Assembly (NCBI GenBank): GCA_026985705.1
Contig: JALSPY010000007.1
Location: 1 to 5,797 of the forward strand
Length of the DNA: 5,797 bases
Origin: Hydrogenothermaceae bacterium
Lineage (GTDB): Bacteria; Aquificota; Aquificia; Aquificales; Hydrogenothermaceae
Direction of reading: 5' to 3'
The translations under genes were made by a program, and so were the position numbers. Under the pieces are notes generated by a model that saw nothing but the letters and a program-made list of their open reading frames with translations, had not been told where the DNA came from and did no database searches. Shown piece after piece: positions 1 to 4,862 of this stretch (its first letter is position 1; each line of letters begins with the position of its first letter).

Positions 1-1214
1 ATTATCCTTACCCATCTGTAGCAGTATCTATAGCTGAATTACAGAAATATCCTTTCAGCAAGTTAGCAGAGATTACAATTGGAAATGAAGTTTTATTTAT
101 TTTAGGAATTTTAGGAACTATTTTATTTTTTATTAAATTCTGGAAAAGAGCATTATTACTAATTCCACTGTTTTTAATAGGTTTGATGGCTTTTAAGAAT
201 GGTCATAGATTTGTTATGTATCTAGCTCCGTTTATAGGTATAGGTTTAGGTTTTATTTTAGACTTCTTAATAGATTTTATGAGAGAACAGAAGAGAAATT
301 TGATAAGATTTACTCTTATACCTGTTTTAACTTTATTGGTTCTATTTGTAAATCTGAATAGTAGTATTATTCATACTGAATTTCCTAAACTAAATAAAGA
401 TATTGCAGAAGAGTTTATTAACTTACGAAATATAACACCTACAAATAGTTGGATATGGAGTTGGTGGGATTTTGGATATCCTATACAGTTTTACTCAAAC
501 AGGGGAACATACTTTGATGGAGGAAGTCAAAATACCCCAAAACTTTATTATGTAGCCTATTCGTATACAACCTTTTCGCCAAAAGAAGCCTATAACACTA
601 TTATGAGTATAAGTAGCGTTGGAGTTAAAACTTTAGAGTATTTAAGAAAAAAGAAAAATATTCCAGTAGAGAGAATTGTTAAAAATGTTAAGGAAGGTAA
701 ATATATAAGAGCTATAAAAAATCCTGTTTACTTCCTATTCACCTATGACCAGTTAGGAAAGTTTTTCTGGATACATTACTTTGGAAGTTGGGATTTTAAG
801 AAAAAAACTGGTAAACACAAAGGTATAAAATCTTTGACTGGATGTAAAAATGAAACTCCATATATATTAACTTGTTTTAAAGGCAGTTTAAAAGTTGATT
901 TAAAAAGAGGCTTAATTATTCAGAAAAGATTACCCATAGATGATATAAAAAAAATAAAATTTATAGTTTTAAGGGACAGTAAAAGTTATAAAGTTGTTGA
1001 TAAAAACAATGAAGGATTAGTTTTAGAAATTGTTAATGGTAAAGAAGGAAAAACTTTATTCTTACTAATGGATGAAGAAAGCTTTAATACAATGTTTAAT
1101 AAAATGTTCATACTAAGGGATTATGATAAAAGATACTTTGAGCTTGTTAGGGATAATTTTCCTACTGCTGTATTATACAGAGTTAAAAATATAAATGAGG
1201 TAGATAAAAGGTGA
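1..1214 (+). CDS. pglB: STT3/PglB-family oligosaccharyltransferase, C-terminal part (5' end outside window)
   Basis: This is the C-terminal 403 residues of a membrane oligosaccharyltransferase, the enzyme family that moves a lipid-linked glycan onto Asn of exported proteins. The frame is open from base 3, so the TTG/ATG codons at 183-188 are internal. Seen in order: an external-loop motif SIAE (27-38) matching the TIXE/SVSE position with its catalytic Glu; four hydrophobic segments, probably the last membrane helices; GHRF (201-212), whose Arg fits the lipid-phosphate-binding Arg of PglB; WWDFGYPI from 462, the acceptor-binding WWDYG signature with Tyr replaced by Phe; then a mixed periplasmic domain ending in a PglB-like tail (MFILRDYDKRYFELV). 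Campylobacter PglB has just over 700 residues, so slightly over half is visible. The stop overlaps the hisIE start. The symbol rests on family resemblance. The glycan and targets are unknown, and no glycan-synthesis genes lie in the window. Confidence 0.88.
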   Translation, partial: YPYPSVAVSIAELQKYPFSKLAEITIGNEVLFILGILGTILFFIKFWKRALLLIPLFLIGLMAFKNGHRFVMYLAPFIGIGLGFILDFLIDFMREQKRNLIRFTLIPVLTLLVLFVNLNSSIIHTEFPKLNKDIAEEFINLRNITPTNSWIWSWWDFGYPIQFYSNRGTYFDGGSQNTPKLYYVAYSYTTFSPKEAYNTIMSISSVGVKTLEYLRKKKNIPVERIVKNVKEGKYIRAIKNPVYFLFTYDQLGKFFWIHYFGSWDFKKKTGKHKGIKSLTGCKNETPYILTCFKGSLKVDLKRGLIIQKRLPIDDIKKIKFIVLRDSKSYKVVDKNNEGLVLEIVNGKEGKTLFLLMDEESFNTMFNKMFILRDYDKRYFELVRDNFPTAVLYRVKNINEVDKR

Positions 1215-1834
1215 TAGATTTTTCAAAGATTAAGTTTGATGATAGGGGACTTATACCAGTTATAACTCAGAGTTATTATACAGGAAAGGTTTTAATGCAA
1301 GCCTATGCTAATAAGGAAGCAATAGAGGAAACATTAAGAAGCGGTTATGCAGTTTACTACTCCCGTTCTAGAAAAAAACTTTGGAAGAAGGGAGAAACCT
1401 CTGGAAACTTACAGAAAGTTGTAAAAGTAAAAATTGATTGTGATGGAGACAGTGTTTTATATCTAGTTAAAGATTATAATGTGGCTTGTCATACAGGTGA
1501 GGAAAGCTGTTTTTACAGAAATATAGAGTTTAATAAAGAAAATAAACCTGACCCTTATGAGATATTCCATAAATTATATAAGTTGATAGAGGACAGAAGG
1601 AAAAATCTACCTGAGAACTCTTATGTTAGTAAACTTTTTAAAAAGGGCTCTGATAAAATTATACAGAAAGTTGGGGAAGAAGCTGTAGAAACTGTAATAG
1701 CCTTAAAAAATAAAAATAAAGATGAGATAATTTATGAAACGGCAGATTTAATTTTTCATCTATTAGTTGCATTAGTAGATAGTGGTGTTAGAGTAGAAGA
1801 TATACAAGATGAATTATTAAGAAGATATAAATAA
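1211..1834 (+). CDS. hisIE: Bifunctional phosphoribosyl-AMP cyclohydrolase / phosphoribosyl-ATP pyrophosphatase
   Basis: This cytoplasmic enzyme carries out steps 2 and 3 of histidine synthesis: PR-ATP is hydrolysed to PR-AMP, then the adenine ring is opened. HisI domain, residues about 1-108: GKVLMQAYANKEA (25-37), YYSRSR (49-54), LWKKGETSGN (57-66), the metal-binding DCDGD (76-80, Cys77) and CHTGEESC (Cys93 and Cys100, zinc ligands in the family). HisE domain, residues about 114-207: the GEEAVE metal motif (155-160) and ETADLIFH (176-183). At 207 residues it has the normal length of the fusion, and all key residues are present. The GTG start at 1211 is chosen because homology begins at residue 4 or so, a GAGG lies at 1197-1200, and the codon overlaps the preceding stop as GTGA, which suggests translational coupling. 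No other his gene is in the window, so histidine genes appear dispersed, as is common in Aquificota. Confidence 0.97.
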   Translation: MIDFSKIKFDDRGLIPVITQSYYTGKVLMQAYANKEAIEETLRSGYAVYYSRSRKKLWKKGETSGNLQKVVKVKIDCDGDSVLYLVKDYNVACHTGEESCFYRNIEFNKENKPDPYEIFHKLYKLIEDRRKNLPENSYVSKLFKKGSDKIIQKVGEEAVETVIALKNKNKDEIIYETADLIFHLLVALVDSGVRVEDIQDELLRRYK

Positions 1835-1851
1835 AAGGAGATGAAAATATT

Positions 1852-2148
1852 ATGAGTAAAATAATAGTAAAACATACAGAAATAACTAATCCAATGGAAA
1901 TTATGAAGATTTTATCTAAAGAAGGTTTTCATAGTATTTTTAGTTGGTATGATACACCGGGGACATACTATCCTTGGCATAAACACGAAGAGTATGAGGT
2001 AAGATGGATTTATGATGGTGAGCTTATTATAGGCACTGAAGAGGATGAAGTAATTTTGAAACCGGGGGATAGATTAGATGTTTTACCTAACACTTTACAC
2101 TGGGCAAAAACAGAAAAAGGAGTTCATTATATATCAGGCTCAAAATAA
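1852..2148 (+). CDS. Small single-domain cupin protein
   Basis: This is a 98-residue protein made of one cupin beta-barrel. Motif 1 fits the family pattern exactly: Gly37, five residues, His43-Lys-His45, three residues, Glu49, six residues, Gly56. Motif 2 is PGDRLDVLPNTLHW (71-84) and supplies His83. His43, His45, Glu49 and His83 form a complete metal-binding set, so a bound divalent metal is likely. Single-domain cupins include isomerases, dioxygenases and plain binding proteins, and nothing here picks out a substrate. The ATG at 1852 is preceded by AAGGAG at 1835-1840. An ATG at 1841 hits a stop after four codons and is not the start. The gene follows hisIE by 17 bases, probably in the same transcript, though that does not prove a role in histidine metabolism. 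Confidence 0.9.
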   Translation: MSKIIVKHTEITNPMEIMKILSKEGFHSIFSWYDTPGTYYPWHKHEEYEVRWIYDGELIIGTEEDEVILKPGDRLDVLPNTLHWAKTEKGVHYISGSK

Positions 2149-2149
2149 T

Positions 2150-3046
2150 TTACTCTTTCCTGTTTTCCATTTCCATATAGTATATAATCCTAGCTCCAAA
2201 AAGAATTACACCGTAAGATATATACAACCATGCTAAAAAGGCAAATATACCACTTAAGGAGCCATATATAGGATTAGTTTTAGAAGATAAGATTATATAT
2301 ACAGAAAAAAGAGATTTTAAAATATACAGGATAAAAGATATAAACAAGGATATACCTTTTATTTTTCCTATGCTTATACCTTCTAATGGAATTAAAAATC
2401 TGTAAATAAATAAAACCATAAATAAATATGTGAGAAAATAAATTATAGTGGATATATTTGTGATAATATCCAATAGAGCTTTTAAATGTAAAACACCTAA
2501 AAATTTTTCAATATATATCCAAAGTTCAAAAGACATTATAATATCCAGAAATGTAGATATAAAAAGGTTAAGAATGTAAAGAAGTGTTAATATCAAAATA
2601 AACATGGGAATAGCAAAAAGTCTAATGAATGCAGATTTCTTTATAGATGTTTCCTTTTCAAAGATATAACCAAAAGCTGTATACATGGCAGTAAATATAT
2701 TTGATGCAAAATAGAATGAAAATATAAAGCCTACTATTCCAAAGATAGCCCTTTTATTAGATATGTCTAATATAAAATCTAAAAACTCATTTGTTATTGA
2801 TGGGAAAAATCTTTTGGTAATGTTAATAAAAAACTCCATATTAATGTTAAAAAAATAGGATATAAGAATTGTGATAACCATAAATAAAGGAACAAGGGAC
2901 ATTAATGTAAAAAAGGTTATTGCAGCAGCATGATAACCAAATCCTTTATTAAAGAAATCAAATAAAGAAAGAATAAAGTATTTAATAAATTTCTTTACTA
3001 AAAGGTTTGTTGATTTATAAAGTTTAAAAACTTTTTTATTTTCCAC
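2150..3046 (-). CDS. YihY/BrkB (UPF0761) family inner-membrane protein
   Basis: This is a 298-residue integral membrane protein with about six hydrophobic helices, near residues 40-66, 98-120, 138-165, 192-217, 230-252 and 265-291. Two segments identify the family: HAAAITFFTLMSLVPLF at 39-55 (family pattern: Ala-rich, then a Ser-Leu-x-Pro-Leu turn) and YGSLSGIFAFLAWLY near 261-275, followed by a Gly-Ala-Arg helix. The family was once called ribonuclease BN through a misassignment. Its actual function is unknown, with transporter or envelope roles proposed. The length is normal. The start is GTG at 3046, three bases after the stop of the upstream gene. Its Shine-Dalgarno is weak (AAGAAAAG inside the upstream gene's end), so reinitiation or coupling is likely. 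It converges on the cupin gene with one base between the stops. Confidence 0.93.
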   Translation of the reverse strand: MENKKVFKLYKSTNLLVKKFIKYFILSLFDFFNKGFGYHAAAITFFTLMSLVPLFMVITILISYFFNINMEFFINITKRFFPSITNEFLDFILDISNKRAIFGIVGFIFSFYFASNIFTAMYTAFGYIFEKETSIKKSAFIRLFAIPMFILILTLLYILNLFISTFLDIIMSFELWIYIEKFLGVLHLKALLDIITNISTIIYFLTYLFMVLFIYRFLIPLEGISIGKIKGISLFISFILYILKSLFSVYIILSSKTNPIYGSLSGIFAFLAWLYISYGVILFGARIIYYMEMENRKE

Positions 3047-3049
3047 TTA

Positions 3050-3352
3050 TTACTGTTCTTTTCTTAATAACTCCTCTAACTGTTCCACTTTCTCTTCAAC
3101 TTCCTTTAAAATCCTTTCCCTATCAACATTATTAACAGTCGGAGAAACAGATTTTTCTGTTGTTATCTTGTTTAATTTAGATAAAATTTCATCTAAAGAT
3201 GATTTAACCTTATTTGAAAGCTCAGTTTTACTTATCTTTTCTTGAAGAATAGCTATTCTATTCTTTAATTCCTCATTTCTTTTTGTCAGTAGATATGCAC
3301 TTATTCCACCTAAAGTAGCTCCAACTAACATTAATAGAAATCTTCCTCTCAT
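3050..3352 (-). CDS. Small membrane-anchored coiled-coil protein, function unknown
   Basis: I do not recognise this 100-residue protein. Residues about 5-22 form one hydrophobic helix with a Gly-rich face (VGATLGG, 10-16), with Arg2 and Arg4 before it and Lys-Arg at 24-25 after it. The rest is charged and helical. Hydrophobic residues fall at heptad spacing (Leu29, Ile33, Leu36, Ile40, then Leu45 to Ile63), there is a Ser/Pro/Asn-rich break at about 68-76, and a second Glu/Lys heptad stretch follows (Val85, Val89, Leu92, Leu96). Overall it resembles YtxH-like or other small anchored coiled-coil proteins, without a clear family match. The ATG is supported by a GGAGG (minus strand of 3359-3363) six bases upstream. 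It is the first gene of a two-gene unit with the YihY-family gene, three bases apart, so the products may act together at the membrane. Confidence 0.8.
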   Translation of the reverse strand: MRGRFLLMLVGATLGGISAYLLTKRNEELKNRIAILQEKISKTELSNKVKSSLDEILSKLNKITTEKSVSPTVNNVDRERILKEVEEKVEQLEELLRKEQ

Positions 3353-3425
3353 CTTAAACCTCCAAAAATTTTTTACTTAGATTTTTTAATTAAAAACACA
3401 TTACCCTTAAATCTATATAAGATTT

Positions 3426-3431
3426 TATAAT
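3426..3431 (+). promoter_or_regulatory. Candidate -10 box for the aldolase gene
   Basis: TATAAT matches the sigma-70 -10 consensus exactly and would start transcription near 3438, just upstream of the Shine-Dalgarno at 3449. The best -35 candidate is a poor TTACCC at 3401-3406 with a long 19-base spacer. In sequence this AT-rich a consensus hexamer can arise by chance. Confidence 0.4.
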
Positions 3432-3448
3432 AAAAATTTAAAATTTAC

Positions 3449-3452
3449 GAGG
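3449..3452 (+). promoter_or_regulatory. Ribosome binding site that decides a TTG start
   Basis: GAGG ends 8 bases before the TTG at 3461, the normal spacing. No ATG occurs in frame before residue 46, which lies beyond the conserved GNIS motif, so TTG is the supported start of the aldolase gene. Confidence 0.7.
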
Positions 3453-3460
3453 TTAGAAAG

Positions 3461-4048
3461 TTGATAAATAAAAGTATCATAGAAGAAATTATTTTTACTG
3501 GTAAAGTTTTATACGAAGAAAAGTTGGTAAACAGTCATGCAGGAAATATAAGTGTTAGAGAGGGAGATTATCTATATATTACAAAAACAGGTAAAATGTT
3601 GGGATTTTTAAAGGAAGAAGATATTATAAAACTGCCTATCTATAAAGAAACTGAAGAAGATAAGATAGCTTCTAGTGAATTAATAGTTCATAGGGCCATA
3701 TACAGAAGCTCAAATTTTAATGCTATTATACATGCTCATCCTATATATGCTACAACTTTAACATTTTTTCTAGATAAGGAATTCATTCCAATAGATAATG
3801 AAGGGAAACTATTTATAAAAAGTGTTCCAATTATAGATGTTGATAATGCAAGTGGTTCTTTAGAGTTAGCAGATGCTATAGTTAACACAATAAGAAAAAC
3901 AGATAATGGAGTGTATTTAGTAAAAAAGCATGGCTCTTTTGTATGCTCAAAAAATTTAAATTATGCTTTGAAACTTACTTCAGATTTAGAATTTTGCGGA
4001 AAGATTTACTATTTAGTAAAAATTAAAGATAAATTGATTAATTTATAG
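3461..4048 (+). CDS. Class II aldolase/adducin-family protein, L-fuculose-1-phosphate aldolase-like
   Basis: This is a 195-residue zinc-dependent aldolase of the FucA/AraD/MtnB fold. Visible motifs: AGNIS (27-31) and TKTG (41-44), the phosphate-binding region; SSE (71-73), with Glu73 at the catalytic acid/base position; HAHP (91-94) and KHG (156-158), giving zinc ligands His91, His93 and His157. All active-site residues are present and the length is slightly below the usual 210 or so. The family includes fuculose-phosphate aldolase, methylthioribulose-1-phosphate dehydratase and ribulose-phosphate 4-epimerase. Cleavage of a sugar 1-phosphate to DHAP and an aldehyde is the likeliest chemistry, but the substrate cannot be read from the sequence. 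The gene stands alone: no kinase, isomerase or other sugar-catabolic gene adjoins it, which argues against a fucose pathway and leaves 5-deoxypentose salvage or lactaldehyde supply as options (inference). Confidence 0.87.
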   Translation: MINKSIIEEIIFTGKVLYEEKLVNSHAGNISVREGDYLYITKTGKMLGFLKEEDIIKLPIYKETEEDKIASSELIVHRAIYRSSNFNAIIHAHPIYATTLTFFLDKEFIPIDNEGKLFIKSVPIIDVDNASGSLELADAIVNTIRKTDNGVYLVKKHGSFVCSKNLNYALKLTSDLEFCGKIYYLVKIKDKLINL

Positions 4049-4054
4049 ATTTTT

Positions 4055-4077
4055 AAGGGGCAAAGCCCCCTTTTATT
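4055..4077 (+). terminator. Rho-independent terminator after the aldolase gene
   Basis: GGGGC (4057-4061), AAA, GCCCC (4065-4069) form a strong stem with a three-base loop. An alternative register pairs AAGGGG (4055-4060) with CCCCTT (4067-4072). The T-rich tail TTTTATT follows on the plus strand. The hairpin starts 7 bases after the aldolase stop. It also lies just beyond the tpx stop on the other strand, but the minus-strand tail (TTAAAAATC) is poor in T, so termination of tpx here is less certain. Confidence 0.8.
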
Positions 4078-4079
4078 GG

Positions 4080-4583
4080 TTATAAAGATTTAACACAAGA
4101 TAAAACTTCGTCGTAGTTAGGCTCTTCAGTGATTTCAGGAACTAACTGTTTGTAAACAACTTTTCCTTCTGCATCAACAACAAATACTGCTCTAGCTAAA
4201 ATTCCTTTTAAAGCTCCTTCTCCAATTAACACACCATATTTTTCCATATCTCTGTATCTGAAGTCAGAAGCAACTTTTACATTTTGAATGTTGAAGCTTT
4301 CACAAAATCTTTTCTCTGCAAAAGGTAGGTCCATAGAAACTACATAAACTTCAACATCTAATCCAGCAACCAACTCATTGAACTTTTTAGTTTCAGTTTC
4401 ACAAACTGGTGTATCCAATGAAGGAACAGTTATTATTATTTGTGGTTTTCCTTTTGCACCACCTATAGTTATTTCTGATAAATCTGAAGCTACAACAACA
4501 GCTTCAGGAGCTCTATCTCCCACATTTAATTCAGGTCCAACTAATGCTACAGGATTTCCCTTTAAATTTACAGTTGTTGCCAT
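4080..4583 (-). CDS. tpx: Thiol peroxidase, Tpx-type atypical 2-Cys peroxiredoxin
   Basis: This enzyme reduces hydrogen peroxide and organic hydroperoxides with electrons from thioredoxin. The 167 residues match the usual Tpx length. The peroxidatic Cys61 lies in the family signature PSLDTPVCETETKKFNE (54-70), with Thr58 in the active-site loop. The resolving Cys94 lies in RFCESF (92-97). Further Tpx-specific stretches are FRYRDMEKYGVLI (108-120), LKGILARAVFVVD (125-137) with Arg131, and the C-terminal region with ITEEPNYDEVL. A third Cys163 near the C-terminus is not part of the usual mechanism. The ATG has a GGAGG (minus strand of 4591-4595) seven bases upstream. The gene stands alone, convergent with the aldolase gene (31 bases between stops) and divergent from atpD. 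Its protein is richer in Ala, Val and Gly and its DNA less AT-rich than the neighbouring genes, consistent with high expression. Confidence 0.97.
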   Translation of the reverse strand: MATTVNLKGNPVALVGPELNVGDRAPEAVVVASDLSEITIGGAKGKPQIIITVPSLDTPVCETETKKFNELVAGLDVEVYVVSMDLPFAEKRFCESFNIQNVKVASDFRYRDMEKYGVLIGEGALKGILARAVFVVDAEGKVVYKQLVPEITEEPNYDEVLSCVKSL

Positions 4584-4822
4584 TTATTTACCTCCACTTT
4601 TAATATTTCATTACAATTTGAAGAGTATTCTAAATTTTTTATTAAAAATATTTTATGAATTTTATCAAACAACAAAAAAAAATAATCATTTAAAATGAAA
4701 AAAACATTTTTTTATTTAGACAATTTACTCTTGAACCTTTAAAATCAACGGTAATCTATTTAAATTTAAAACTATCATAAATCAATTAAACATTTCCTAA
4801 TAAAAATTATAAAATTTTGAGA

Positions 4823-4828
4823 TAAAAT
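4823..4828 (+). promoter_or_regulatory. Candidate -10 box for atpD
   Basis: TAAAAT matches five of six consensus positions and would start transcription near 4835, giving a leader of about 28 bases. No good -35 lies 16-18 bases upstream. A second option is TATAAA at 4808-4813, inside a small inverted repeat (4803-4818). Both are weak in this base composition. Confidence 0.3.
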
Positions 4829-4845
4829 AATGTAGGTAAATTCTT

Positions 4846-4852
4846 AAGGAGG
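4846..4852 (+). promoter_or_regulatory. Strong Shine-Dalgarno for atpD
   Basis: AAGGAGG, followed by T, is nearly a full match to the anti-Shine-Dalgarno and lies 10 bases before the ATG at 4863. It fixes that start and fits a highly translated gene. Confidence 0.8.
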
Positions 4853-4862
4853 TTTTTAATTT

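Larger units (their letters stand above)
3353..3460. promoter_or_regulatory. Divergent intergenic promoter region
   Basis: This 108-base, very AT-rich spacer lies between two genes that read away from each other, so it should carry promoters for both. On the plus strand there is a perfect TATAAT (see separate entry). On the minus strand TATA-like hexamers occur at 3412-3419, but I see no convincing -35 partner. The minus-strand Shine-Dalgarno (3359-3363) and the plus-strand one (3449-3452) mark the two edges. Confidence 0.6.
4584..4862. promoter_or_regulatory. Divergent AT-rich spacer between tpx and atpD
   Basis: This is 279 bases without a credible gene, holding promoters for two housekeeping genes. 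On the minus strand (tpx) a weak pair is TTGATA (4663-4668) and TAATAA (4639-4644) with an 18-base spacer; another possible -10 is TAGAAT (4627-4632). On the plus strand see the separate atpD entry. The middle has long homopolymer tracts: A9 at 4674-4682, A7 at 4698-4704 and T7 at 4707-4713. These could bend the DNA or act as UP elements (inference). No small RNA or riboswitch structure is evident. Confidence 0.6.

Noticed and set aside
183..188. TTG-ATG as a start for a 343-residue protein
   Set aside because: The frame is open back to base 3 and the upstream residues carry the SIAE motif and a membrane helix of the same family, so this is an internal position of a longer gene.
1841..1855. 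ATG directly after AAGGAG as the cupin start
   Set aside because: It reads four codons into a stop (TGA at 1853-1855) and is out of frame with the cupin gene.
4378..4698. Open frame on the plus strand opposite tpx and its leader
   Set aside because: It lies antisense to the strongly supported tpx gene, has no family-like motif and no ribosome binding site, and ends in low-complexity spacer sequence.
4692..4713. AAAATG/CATTTT hairpin followed by T's as a terminator
   Set aside because: The stem has a single G-C pair and no gene ends upstream on that strand.
4584..4862. PerR or Fur box controlling tpx
   Set aside because: AT-rich half-sites are common here, but no stretch matches the 15-base PerR or 19-base Fur palindrome well enough to call.
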